Origin: Bordetella petrii
GTDB taxonomy: Bacteria; Pseudomonadota; Gammaproteobacteria; Burkholderiales; Burkholderiaceae_B
NCBI RefSeq assembly: GCF_000067205.1
Contig: NC_010170.1
Coordinates: forward strand, 3,162,001 to 3,226,000
DNA: 64,000 nt
Direction of reading: 5' to 3'
Shown here: one piece after another, positions 35,359 through 43,161 of the stretch
Position numbering within the stretch: position 1 is the first letter of the stretch
Layout of the letters: every line of letters starts with the position of its first letter
The notes under the pieces: model-generated
What the model was told of the DNA's origin: nothing
The model's database searches: none
The model's input: only the letters and a program-made list of their open reading frames with translations
Translations under genes and position numbers: made by a program

Positions 35359-37122
35359 ATGCAATCCACCGACAACGACCTTTCCCAATCGCCGCCGAAG
35401 CTCAGCGCCGACGAGCAACTGAAGGCCGCCAGCGACCAGCTGCGCGGCACCATCCTGCGCAGCCTGGCCGACCCGCTGACCGGCGCGGTATCGGACAGCG
35501 ACGCCAAGCTGCTGAAGTTCCACGGCATCTACCAGCAAGACGACCGCGAACAGCGCGACGAACGCCGCCGCCAGAAACTCGAGCCGGCCTACCAGTTCAT
35601 GATCCGCGTGCGCCTGCCGGGCGGCGTATGCAGCGCCGCGCAATGGCTCAAGCTCGACGAACTGGCCCGCGCGTATGGCGGCGATTCGCTGCGGCTTACC
35701 ACGCGGCAGACGTTCCAGTTTCATTGGGTGCTCAAGCACAACCTGCAGGCCACGCTGCAGGGCCTGCATGAAGTGCTGCTGGACACCATCGCGGCCTGCG
35801 GCGACGACGCGCGCGGCGTAATGTGTACGGCCGACCCGCGGCTGTCGGCGCTGCACGCGGCCGTGTACGACATCGCGCGCCAGGCCAGCGACCACGCAAT
35901 TCCGCGCATGCGCGCCTATCATGAGATCTGGTGGGGCGAGCAACGCGTCGCCTCGTCAGACGCCGGGCCCGAAGAGCCGTTCTACGGCCAGACGTATCTG
36001 CCGCGCAAATTCAAGATCGGCTTTGTCATCCCGCCGGTCAATGACATTGACGTTTACGCGCAGGATCTCGGCTTCATCGCGATCGCCGGCGACGATGGCG
36101 CGCTGCAGGGTTTCAATGTCGCCATCGGCGGCGGCATGGGCCGCACCGATCAGGCGCCCGCCACCTACCCTCGGCTGGCCGACGTGATAGGTTTCGTCCC
36201 GCCCGAAGCCGTCATTGCCACCTGCGACGCGGTAATGGGCGTGCAGCGCGACTACGGCAACCGCAAAGACCGCGCCCGCGCGCGCTTCAAGTACACCATC
36301 GACGAACACGGACTGGATGCCGTGAAAGCCGAGATCGAGCGCCGCCTGGGCTTCGCGCTGCAGCCGGCGCGTCCCTTCCGGTTCGATTCCAACGGCGACG
36401 CCCTGGGCTGGCAAACCGGTGAAGACGGCCGCCACCATGTGACCCTGTTCATCCAGAATGGCCGCCTGGTGAACCTGCCGGGCCTGCCGCTGCTCGAAGG
36501 CTTGCGCGAGATTGCCCGCGTGCACACGGGTTCATTTCGCATCACGCCAAACCAGAACGTGGTGATTGCCGACATCGGCGACGCCGAGCGGCCGCGCATC
36601 GAAGCCCTATTGCGCCAATACCAGCTGGAAGCCGGCCCGTCGACCAGCGCGTTGCGGTTGAACTCGATGGCTTGCGTGGCGCTGCCCACTTGCGGCCTGG
36701 CCATGGCGGAAAGCGAACGCTATTTGCCCGAGCTGGTCGGCAAGATCGAAGCGCTGCTGCGCACGCACGGCCTGGAACGCGAACCCATCACCATACGCAT
36801 GAGCGGCTGTCCCAACGGTTGTTCGCGGCCCTACATCGCGGAAATCGGATTGACCGGCCGCGCGCCCGGCAAGTACAACTTGTATCTGGGCGGCGGCTTC
36901 CACGGGCAGCGCCTGAACCGCATGGTGCTGGAAAACGCCGCCGAGGCGGCGATTCTGGCACTGCTGGACACCACGCTGGCCCACTATGCCCGCGATCGCC
37001 ACGAGGGCGAACACTTCGGCGATTTTGCCGTGCGCGCCGGCTACGTCGAAGCCGTAACCGCCGGACGCGACTTCAATCAGCGGCGCGCGCCCGGCGCGGG
37101 CGCCACCGCGCCACACGCCTGA
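35359..37122 (+). CDS. cysI: Sulfite reductase hemoprotein beta subunit
   Basis: CysI carries siroheme and a [4Fe-4S] cluster and reduces sulfite to sulfide with electrons from CysJ. The 587-residue protein has the two-fold sulfite/nitrite reductase repeat. N-terminal pieces include DDREQRDERRRQKLEPAYQF and LRLTTRQTFQFHWVLK. Cluster ligands are in CVALPTCGLAMAESE and SGCPNGCSRPYIAEIGLTG. The length and the presence of a cysJ partner indicate the NADPH-type enzyme, not the ferredoxin type. The siroheme-binding Arg/Lys residues appear intact. The next gene begins 12 bp later. Confidence 0.96.
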   Translation: MQSTDNDLSQSPPKLSADEQLKAASDQLRGTILRSLADPLTGAVSDSDAKLLKFHGIYQQDDREQRDERRRQKLEPAYQFMIRVRLPGGVCSAAQWLKLDELARAYGGDSLRLTTRQTFQFHWVLKHNLQATLQGLHEVLLDTIAACGDDARGVMCTADPRLSALHAAVYDIARQASDHAIPRMRAYHEIWWGEQRVASSDAGPEEPFYGQTYLPRKFKIGFVIPPVNDIDVYAQDLGFIAIAGDDGALQGFNVAIGGGMGRTDQAPATYPRLADVIGFVPPEAVIATCDAVMGVQRDYGNRKDRARARFKYTIDEHGLDAVKAEIERRLGFALQPARPFRFDSNGDALGWQTGEDGRHHVTLFIQNGRLVNLPGLPLLEGLREIARVHTGSFRITPNQNVVIADIGDAERPRIEALLRQYQLEAGPSTSALRLNSMACVALPTCGLAMAESERYLPELVGKIEALLRTHGLEREPITIRMSGCPNGCSRPYIAEIGLTGRAPGKYNLYLGGGFHGQRLNRMVLENAAEAAILALLDTTLAHYARDRHEGEHFGDFAVRAGYVEAVTAGRDFNQRRAPGAGATAPHA

Positions 37123-37134
37123 GGCCTGAACACC

Positions 37135-37581
37135 ATGACACCCGATTCCGCCTTGCCCGTGGCCCAGCGCAACGCGCTGCTCGCCGAACTGAACACCCTG
37201 CTGGAAGCCGAGCGCGCCGGCGCGCGCGTGGCGCTGGAAACCGGCCGCGCGCTCGACGAGCCGCGCATGGCGGAGCTGGTAGAGCGCATCCGCCTGGACG
37301 AAGTGCGTTGGTGCGGCATGCTGCTGCGCGCCATCCGCGCGCTGGACGCCACGCCGTCGGACCTGACCGGCGCGTTCCACGGCAAGGCCATGGCCATCGC
37401 GGACGTCGAACAGCGCCTGGCCTTCTTGAACCGCGGCCAGGCCTGGGTGGTGCGCAAGCTGCAAAGCCTGCTGCAAGGCCCCCTGCCCGATTTCCTGCGC
37501 GCCGACCTGGCCGACATGCTGGCGGCCCACGAGTCGAACATCGGCCTGGTCGAGGCCGCCCTGCCGCCCAAGGCTTCCTGA
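37135..37581 (+). CDS. Small helical protein in the cysJI operon (ferritin-like, DUF6306-type)
   Basis: This 148-residue protein is predicted to be all alpha-helical, with no signal peptide or membrane segment. Glu-rich positions within helices (LLEAERAGARVALETGR, LDEVRWCGMLLRAI, FLRADLADMLAAHESNI) suggest a four-helix ferritin-like bundle, and I believe it belongs with DUF6306 proteins, though I cannot confirm this here. It starts 12 bp after cysI, so a link to sulfite reduction or its metal cofactors is a reasonable inference. No published function is known to me. Confidence 0.7.
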   Translation: MTPDSALPVAQRNALLAELNTLLEAERAGARVALETGRALDEPRMAELVERIRLDEVRWCGMLLRAIRALDATPSDLTGAFHGKAMAIADVEQRLAFLNRGQAWVVRKLQSLLQGPLPDFLRADLADMLAAHESNIGLVEAALPPKAS

Positions 37582-37629
37582 TTTTTTCCCGGCCCGCGCT
37601 GCGGGCACTCTTCAGAAGGTACGCAAGCT

Positions 37630-38271
37630 ATGAGCAAAATCCATCTGGGCGATACCGTGCCCGACTTCGAACAGGACAGCTCCATCGGCACGATCCGGTT
37701 CCATGAATGGGCCGACGATTCGTGGGTCGTGCTGTTTTCGCATCCGGCCGACTTCACGCCGGTCTGCACCACCGAACTGGGCCTGACCGGCAAGCTGCAA
37801 GGCGAGTTCGAAAAACGCAATGTGAAGGCGATTGCCCTGTCGGTCGACGACGCCGATTCGCACCGCGCCTGGACCAAGGACATCGAAGATACCCAGAACA
37901 CCGTGGTCAAGTTTCCCATCATCGCCGACCGCGACAAGAAAGTGGCCGGCCTGTACGACATGATTCACCCGAATCAGTCGGGCACCGCCACGGTGCGCTC
38001 GGTGTTCATCATCGACCCGGACAAGAAGCTGCGCCTGACCCTTACCTATCCGCTGAGCATCGGCCGCAATTTCGACGAGATCCTGCGCGTCATCGACGCG
38101 CTGCAGGTCAGCGACAAATATGGCGTGGCCACGCCGGGCAACTGGAAGAACGGCGACGATGTGATCATTCCGCCCGCGCTGCAGGACGAAGCGCAGATCA
38201 AGGCGAAATTCCCGCAAGGCTACCGGGCGCCCCGCCCCTACCTGCGCTTCACGCCGCAACCAGGCAAGTGA
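37630..38271 (+). CDS. 1-Cys peroxiredoxin (Prx6 type)
   Basis: Prx6-type peroxiredoxins reduce hydrogen peroxide and alkyl hydroperoxides in the cytoplasm. The 213-residue protein carries the active-site motif HPADFTPVCTTEL, with peroxidatic Cys46 in the P-x3-T-x2-C pattern. No second Cys is placed as the typical resolving residue, and the extended C-terminal part (PGNWKNGDDVIIPP, RAPRPYLRFTP) is characteristic of the 1-Cys group. An AGAAGG site precedes the ATG. It follows the sulfite reductase cluster after 48 bp and may be cotranscribed with it. Confidence 0.94.
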   Translation: MSKIHLGDTVPDFEQDSSIGTIRFHEWADDSWVVLFSHPADFTPVCTTELGLTGKLQGEFEKRNVKAIALSVDDADSHRAWTKDIEDTQNTVVKFPIIADRDKKVAGLYDMIHPNQSGTATVRSVFIIDPDKKLRLTLTYPLSIGRNFDEILRVIDALQVSDKYGVATPGNWKNGDDVIIPPALQDEAQIKAKFPQGYRAPRPYLRFTPQPGK

Positions 38272-38307
38272 AGGTGTAGCGGCCGCCGCGCAGGCGTGCG
38301 GCGCGCC

Positions 38308-39681
38308 CTAGTACTGCGGCGCGGCCGTGAAATTCAGGAAGCGCGTGCTGGAACCCTGGAAGGTCAGGCGCACGGTGCCGATGGGGCCGTTACGCTGCTT
38401 GCCCACGATGATCTCGGCGGTGCCCTTGTCGGGAGAATCGGGGTTGTAGACTTCGTCGCGGTAAATGAACAGGATCAAGTCGGCGTCCTGTTCGATGGCG
38501 CCCGATTCGCGCAAGTCGCTCATCACGGGGCGCTTGTTGGGGCGCTGTTCCAGACTGCGGTTAAGCTGCGACAGCGCGATCAGCGGACAGTTCAGTTCTT
38601 TGGCCAGGCCTTTCAGCGAGCGGCTGATTTCCGAGATTTCAGTCGCGCGGTTCTCGCCCCCGCCATTGCCGGCCATCAGCTGCAGGTAGTCGATGATGAT
38701 CAGGCCCAGCTGGCCGCACTGGCGCGCCAGGCGGCGCGAGCGCGCCCGCACTTCCATGGCGCTGAGCGCGGGCGTTTCGTCAATGTACACCTGGGCGTCC
38801 TGCATGAGCTGTACCGCGTGCGTCACGCGCGGCCAGTCGTCGGCCACCAGCTTGCCTGTACGCATGCGATGCTGGTCGAGCATGCCCACCGAACCCAGCA
38901 TACGCATGGCCAGCTGCACGGCACCCATTTCCATCGAGAACACGGCTACCGGCAACCCCTGTTCAATGGCCACGTGTTCGCCTATGTTCATCGAGAACGA
39001 GGTCTTGCCCATCGAGGGGCGGCCGGCCACGATGACCAGGTCGCCCGGCTGCAGGCCCGACGTCATTTTGTCGAGGTCGGAAAACCCGGTGGGAACGCCG
39101 GTTACGTCGGAATCGCCTTCGCGATGGTATAGCTCGTCGATGCGCTCGACCACTTGCGTCAGCAGGGGCTGGATTTCCTGGAAACCCACCGAGCCTTTCT
39201 CGCCCTCCTGGGCAATTTTGAATACCTTGGATTCAGCCTCGTCGAGTAACTGGCGGGCTTCTTTGCCCTGCGGATTCAGCGCGGCCGAAGATATCTCGTC
39301 GGCAATCGTCACCAGCTTGCGCAGCATGGCGCGTTCGCGCACGATCTCGGCGTAGCGGCGGATGTTGGCGGCCGAGGGGGTGTTGTGGGCCAGCGCGTTC
39401 AGGTAGGCCAGCCCTCCCGTTTCTTCGGCTTTGCCGGCGCTGACCAGCGATTCATTCACCGTAATGACATCGGCTGGCCGCGCCAGCCCGACCAGCCTGG
39501 CGATGTGGTGCCAGATCAGGCGGTGGTCATGGCGGTAGAAGTCTTCCTCGCCCAGCACGTCGGCAATGCGGTCCCAGGCGCTGTTGTCCAGCAGCAGCCC
39601 TCCCAGCACCGACTGCTCGGCCTCGATGGAATGCGGCGGCACGCGCAGGTAATCTAGCTGGGAATCGGCGGGATTGTTCAT
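38308..39681 (-). CDS. dnaB: Replicative DNA helicase
   Basis: DnaB is the hexameric helicase that unwinds DNA ahead of the replisome. The 457-residue protein starts MNNPADSQLDYLRVPPHSIE. The N-terminal collar domain (about 20-120) and linker lead to the RecA-like ATPase, with Walker A GRPSMGKTS (220-228), Walker B LGLIIIDYLQLM, and the motif LSQLNRSLEQRPNKRPVMSD. No intein interrupts it. It follows a kinase-like gene by 8 bp on the minus strand. In many betaproteobacteria dnaB follows rplI directly, and here the kinase-like gene lies between them. Confidence 0.97.
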   Translation of the reverse strand: MNNPADSQLDYLRVPPHSIEAEQSVLGGLLLDNSAWDRIADVLGEEDFYRHDHRLIWHHIARLVGLARPADVITVNESLVSAGKAEETGGLAYLNALAHNTPSAANIRRYAEIVRERAMLRKLVTIADEISSAALNPQGKEARQLLDEAESKVFKIAQEGEKGSVGFQEIQPLLTQVVERIDELYHREGDSDVTGVPTGFSDLDKMTSGLQPGDLVIVAGRPSMGKTSFSMNIGEHVAIEQGLPVAVFSMEMGAVQLAMRMLGSVGMLDQHRMRTGKLVADDWPRVTHAVQLMQDAQVYIDETPALSAMEVRARSRRLARQCGQLGLIIIDYLQLMAGNGGGENRATEISEISRSLKGLAKELNCPLIALSQLNRSLEQRPNKRPVMSDLRESGAIEQDADLILFIYRDEVYNPDSPDKGTAEIIVGKQRNGPIGTVRLTFQGSSTRFLNFTAAPQY

Positions 39682-39689
39682 CGAATGGA

Positions 39690-40520
39690 CTAGTAAAGAG
39701 TACGCAGGGTGTCGGCCACCCGGAAGAAACCCTGGACGTCACGGCCCGGCAGCCGGCCAAGCAAGGGACGCAGCGCGGCGGCGCAACCGCACACCACGCG
39801 CGCCAGCCGCTGCAGCCGGGCGCGCACGGCGGGGGCCGGATGGGTGTCGAAATAAACATCCAGCATCAGTTTACCCAGCCCTGGCAGATTGTCATCTTCG
39901 AGCTTGCGCAGCCCCAGCAGCGACGATACCAGTTGGAACAGATCGTAGGCCTGGGCCATGGGCAGCGACAAGGCGCCGCCAATATTTTCTTCGAAATCGA
40001 TGCGCCACAGCTCGCCGTCGCGCAGGGTGATGTTGCGCAGCTGAGCTCCGCCGTGCCAGTGCCCGTGGGCGTGAAACGCCGCCAGGTCGGCAGCCAGGTC
40101 GCACACCCATTGGCGGCGCTGCGCCGCATCGGCATGCCGGACCAACTCGGCGAAGTCCACGCCCACGTGCTCCAGCACCAGCAGGCCGGGCGCCTGCCAC
40201 CATACGTCGGGCACGCGGCAGCCGGCCTGAGACAGCCGGCGCAAGCGCTCGGCCTCGTGCGCCAGGCCATTGCGCAGCAAGACGCCGGGACGCGGGAATT
40301 CGCCCAGGAACAAGCGGCACCCGACGGCCAGCGCCAACGCTCGCGCGTAGCGCAGCACATAGCTGGCGCCCTGCAGCAACCCCGCGCGGCGCCGCTTCAC
40401 TACGCAGGCGACGCCGTCAATGACGACTTCCCGCACGGCAGGCTCGCGCGCGGCGTCGACGCCGTCGAGCCAGGCGCGCAGGCCGGCGGGAGCTGAGTGG
40501 TGCTGGGGTGGTGGATTCAA
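39690..40520 (-). CDS. Kinase-fold protein inserted between rplI and dnaB
   Basis: This roughly 276-residue protein resembles small bacterial protein/sugar kinases of the LPS-core (WaaP/Kdo) and RIO-like group. It has a Lys-containing N-lobe (DGVACVVKRRRAG), a catalytic-loop-like AFHAHGHWHGGAQLRNITL and a metal-binding-like WRIDFEENIGG. The catalytic Asp of a canonical HxD is replaced in this alignment by Gly-Gly, so activity is uncertain. The start is probably TTG at 40520; no in-frame ATG fits. It lies 8 bp before dnaB and just downstream of the rplI terminator. The substrate is unknown. Confidence 0.75.
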   Translation of the reverse strand: MNPPPQHHSAPAGLRAWLDGVDAAREPAVREVVIDGVACVVKRRRAGLLQGASYVLRYARALALAVGCRLFLGEFPRPGVLLRNGLAHEAERLRRLSQAGCRVPDVWWQAPGLLVLEHVGVDFAELVRHADAAQRRQWVCDLAADLAAFHAHGHWHGGAQLRNITLRDGELWRIDFEENIGGALSLPMAQAYDLFQLVSSLLGLRKLEDDNLPGLGKLMLDVYFDTHPAPAVRARLQRLARVVCGCAAALRPLLGRLPGRDVQGFFRVADTLRTLY

Positions 40521-40553
40521 GCAGGCATCCTGGGGACTTTGGGGCGGCCTGAT

Positions 40554-40589
40554 AGCAAAAAAGCCGGCACGGCCGCCGGCTTTTTTGCT
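40554..40589 (-). terminator. Intrinsic terminator of the rpsF-priB-rpsR-rplI operon
   Basis: AGCAAAAAAGCCGGC pairs perfectly with GCCGGCTTTTTTGCT around a 6-nt loop. It lies 19 bp past the rplI stop on the minus strand and has a run of six T residues. The symmetrical A/T tracts also make it functional in the other direction. dnaB transcription must read through it or start between 40520 and 40554. Confidence 0.9.
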
Positions 40590-40608
40590 TGGCGTGGAAC
40601 GCGGGAAC

Positions 40609-41064
40609 TTAGGCGATGTCGCCTTCGACCACCACGGTCACGTCCACGGTCACGTCGGCGTGCAGCGCGACCTGGATGGGGTATTCACCCACGGCCTTCA
40701 GCGGGCCATTGGGCAGGCGCACCTGGGCCTTTTCCACGGCTTCGAAGCCGGCCTTCTTCAGGCCTTCGGCCACGTCGGCGTTGGTAACCGAGCCGAACAG
40801 GCGGCCATCGACACCGGCCTTTTGCACGATCTTGAGCTGGTACCCGGCCAGGCGGCCACCCAGCGCTTCGGCGGCGGCCAGTTTCTCAGCCTGGATTTTT
40901 TCCAGTTCAGCGCGGCGGGCTTCGAATTCCTTCAGGGCGGCGTCGGTAGCGCGACGAGCCTTTTTCTGGGGAATCAGGAAGTTGCGGGCGTAACCATCGC
41001 GCACGCGGACGATTTCGCCCAGGTTGCCGAGGTTGACGACTTTTTCGAGCAGGATGACTTGCAT
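40609..41064 (-). CDS. rplI: 50S ribosomal protein L9
   Basis: L9 binds 23S rRNA at the base of the L1 stalk. The 151-residue protein shows the N-terminal rRNA-binding domain MQVILLEKVVNLGNLGEIV with the signature VRDGYARNFLIPQKKARRAT, the long connecting helix (about 40-75), and the C-terminal domain ending VDVTVVVEGDIA. Length is normal for the family. It is the last gene of the S6-PriB-S18-L9 operon, 15 bp after rpsR. Confidence 0.98.
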   Translation of the reverse strand: MQVILLEKVVNLGNLGEIVRVRDGYARNFLIPQKKARRATDAALKEFEARRAELEKIQAEKLAAAEALGGRLAGYQLKIVQKAGVDGRLFGSVTNADVAEGLKKAGFEAVEKAQVRLPNGPLKAVGEYPIQVALHADVTVDVTVVVEGDIA

Positions 41065-41079
41065 TTCAGTGACCCCGGA

Positions 41080-41352
41080 TCAGTTGTGGTTGTCGGTGTA
41101 AGGCAACAGGGCCAGGAAGCGCGCGCGCTTGATGGCGGTGTCCAGCTGGCGCTGGTAGTGTGCCTTCGTGCCGGTCAGGCGGGCCGGGATGATCTTGCCG
41201 TTTTCTTGCACGAAATCGCGCAGGGTATCGAGATCTTTGTAATCGATCTCTTCGACGCCGGCGGCGGTGAAGCGGCAGAACTTGCGGCGCTTGAACAGCG
41301 GGTTCTGCTGCGTGAATTTGCGTTTCTCTTTGCGTTTTCCGAAGAAAGCCAT
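41080..41352 (-). CDS. rpsR: 30S ribosomal protein S18
   Basis: S18 sits on the 30S platform, pairs with S6 and contacts mRNA near the Shine-Dalgarno helix. The 90-residue protein has a basic N-terminal extension (MAFFGKRKEKRKFTQQNPLF) and the conserved core RKFCRFTAAGVEEIDYKDLD and RITGTKAHYQRQL-like region (here ARLTGTKAHYQRQLDTAIKR). The zinc-type CXXC motif is absent, as in most betaproteobacteria. It lies third in the operon. Confidence 0.98.
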   Translation of the reverse strand: MAFFGKRKEKRKFTQQNPLFKRRKFCRFTAAGVEEIDYKDLDTLRDFVQENGKIIPARLTGTKAHYQRQLDTAIKRARFLALLPYTDNHN

Positions 41353-41427
41353 GATGTGCCTCTTAGTCTAGTCGGGCCGGGGGTTCATTCCGCGTGCCCG
41401 GAATCTGTGTCTGGTTCCGGTTGCCTG

Positions 41428-41751
41428 TCATCCCACCAGCGGATCGCGCCCTGCGCTGCCGCCGACTCTGCGGGCCAGCTGCATGTGCAGCTTGACCTTC
41501 ACCGAATCTTTGCGGGCCGCGGCCAGGAAGCCTTGCACCTGCAGTTCGGTCCCCAGAGGGGTGCCGGCCAGCAGTTGAGCCAGATCGCCGAGGGCCACGG
41601 CGGTAATCGTGAGTTCGACGCGGCGCGGGTGGCCTGCTTCGACGATTTCCGATTCGTGGGCCAGCAGCATTTCCAGCGCTGGCACGCCGGCGGGAGTGTG
41701 GCGCAAAGGCTCGCATTCGAGAACGCGGGCGCTGAGTTCCAAGGTGTTCAT
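41428..41751 (-). CDS. priB: Primosomal replication protein N
   Basis: PriB is a small OB-fold single-stranded-DNA-binding protein that helps PriA restart stalled replication forks. The 107-residue protein starts MNTLELSARVLECEPLRHTP at 41751. The OB-fold strands are visible in ALEMLLAHESEIVEAGHPRR and LQVQGFLAAARKDSVKVKLHM. It sits between rpsF and rpsR, the standard place in betaproteobacteria. The frame is open upstream into rpsF but the start is fixed by family comparison. Confidence 0.95.
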   Translation of the reverse strand: MNTLELSARVLECEPLRHTPAGVPALEMLLAHESEIVEAGHPRRVELTITAVALGDLAQLLAGTPLGTELQVQGFLAAARKDSVKVKLHMQLARRVGGSAGRDPLVG

Positions 41752-41789
41752 CCTGCCGGAGCGTGGTGGTGAAACGTGGCGCTGCCGGG

Positions 41790-42167
41790 TTACTGGGCCT
41801 GGGCCGGCGCCGAAGCTTCCGTGCTGGCCTTGCGGGCCTCTTCGCGTTCGACCGACTTCATCATGATCGAGGGCGAGGTCTGGGCCTTCTTGGTCTTGAT
41901 GACCAGGTGGCGCAGCACGGCGTCGTTGTAGCGGAACGAATGCTCGAGTTCGTCGAGGGTGGCCTGGCCGCACTCGATGTTCATGCAGACGTAATGCGCC
42001 TTGACGAGCTTCTGGATGGGATAGGCCAGCTGGCGGCGACCCCAGTCTTCCAGGCGGTGCACGGCACCGCCCTGACCCGTAACGAGCGTCTGGTAACGCT
42101 CGACCATGGCGGGCACCTGCTCGCTTTGGTCCGGGTGGACAATGAACACTACTTCGTAGTGACGCAT
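41790..42167 (-). CDS. rpsF: 30S ribosomal protein S6
   Basis: S6 binds the central domain of 16S rRNA together with S18. The 125-residue protein starts MRHYEVVFIVHPDQSEQVPA at 42167. It has the conserved RLEDWGRRQLAYPIQKLVKA and a C-terminal acidic/Ala/Gln tail of a type that is modified with glutamate in some bacteria. It is the first gene of the rpsF-priB-rpsR-rplI operon. A good promoter lies about 104-132 bp upstream. Confidence 0.98.
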   Translation of the reverse strand: MRHYEVVFIVHPDQSEQVPAMVERYQTLVTGQGGAVHRLEDWGRRQLAYPIQKLVKAHYVCMNIECGQATLDELEHSFRYNDAVLRHLVIKTKKAQTSPSIMMKSVEREEARKASTEASAPAQAQ

Positions 42168-42270
42168 GGGTAAAACTCCTTGAGGATGTCTCGCTGGCCG
42201 GGGCCTAGCCGCCGGTAAGCAAGGGGCAGCCCGCCACCCCAAAAGGGCGATCGAGCAAAGAAAGCCCACG

Positions 42271-42299
42271 ATTATCGCCGATTAGGCGTCATTACGCAA
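42271..42299 (-). promoter_or_regulatory. rpsF: Probable rpsF operon promoter
   Basis: On the minus strand TTGCGT (42299-42294), a 17-bp spacer and GATAAT (42276-42271) match the sigma-70 consensus well. Transcription would start near 42264, giving a leader of about 97 nt with GC-rich pairing potential. In other bacteria an S6:S18 complex binds this operon's leader, but I do not see the motif clearly enough to annotate it. Confidence 0.6.
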
Positions 42300-42345
42300 A
42301 TAGCGGCTTAGTGGGCGGCTGGGACGGCGCGATCTATCCGGGTCT

Positions 42346-42476
42346 GTCCCGTCTGGCGCGGTGCGGGCCGGCGGGGCGTTGGGCGGCGGGGCAGTCTGCG
42401 CAGCAGACCGAGGGCGCGTGGGTGCGCCCGAGCCCGGCGCACGGGCCCCGCCAGCCCGCGCCGCGCCAGACGGGAC
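42346..42476 (+). repeat. Structured palindromic element, copy C
   Basis: Arms 42346-42377 and 42445-42476 match at 30 of 32 positions and enclose a 67-nt core in the same orientation as copy B. The first inner hairpin reads GTCTGC-GCA-GCAGAC where copies A and B have GCCTGC-GCA-GCAGGC, so both sides of one base pair changed together. The second is GGGCGC-GTGGGT-GCGCCC. The element lies between the rpsF promoter and the remains of the DUF817 gene. The rest of the 427-bp gap (42477-42594) shows nothing I can name. Confidence 0.9.
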
Positions 42477-42596
42477 TGCATCAAACAATATTGCCCTGGG
42501 GGCCCTGGCGGGTCACCGACTTCCCGCCACCATGGCTGCGGGGGGGGCACCGCGGCCGGGGGTTGGGGCCGGTTGACTGCGCTGACCATCACGTAG

Positions 42597-43153
42597 CCTG
42601 ATGATCATGAGCAGGAACCACGATCCCAGCTTGGCGGGCGACACCCAGTCCCAGCCGTTCTGCTGGTTGGGGTAGCGCCAGGCATGGGCGAAAGTACCGA
42701 GCTGCCCACGGCGGCATACATGAAGCCGGTAGACAGCGGCACGCCGCCCAGGCGCAGCACGCTGGCTTCGGGATATATCCAGGAGCCGACCGAGGTCTTG
42801 AAAAGCGCCATGGCCGTGCCCACCACATGGAACATCAGGATGACCCGGGCTTCTGCCCAGGTTTCCATGCGCAAGGCCAGCAACAACGCCTGGATGGCCA
42901 GGGCCGCGAGCGTCAGAAAATCGTAGCGCGCCAGCGCTGCGCCAGGCGGATACCACCAGAGCGTGTCCAGCAGCAGCGCGCACATCAGGCCGCCGAACAG
43001 GCAAGCCCAGGCCTGCTTCACGCCAAAGCGAAAGAACTCGTAGAGGGCCACCGCCGCGCGGCTGCGTCCGGCCAGCCGCAAGGCCAGCCGCGATTCCCAG
43101 CCCTCCAGCCGCGCGATCAGCGGCCAATCGCGCGCCGCCGGGGCCGGCGCCAT
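42597..43153 (-). pseudogene. DUF817 membrane protein gene with an internal deletion
   Basis: Codons 1 to about 151 from ATG 43153 (MAPAPAARDWPLIARLEGWE) match the N-terminal half of DUF817 proteins, including FFRFGVKQAWACLFGG, FHVVGTAMALFKTSVGSWIY and GGVPLSTGFMYAAVGS. The frame then breaks near 42700. In the next frame the family's C-terminal block appears directly (GTFAHAWRYPNQQNGWDW, VSPAKLGSWFLLMII). About 100 residues in between are missing, since intact members have about 270. The very C terminus is also replaced by unrelated sequence toward copy C. The start lies 8 bp after folE2, so it was probably the second gene of that operon. Confidence 0.85.
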
Positions 43154-43161
43154 AGCGGCGT

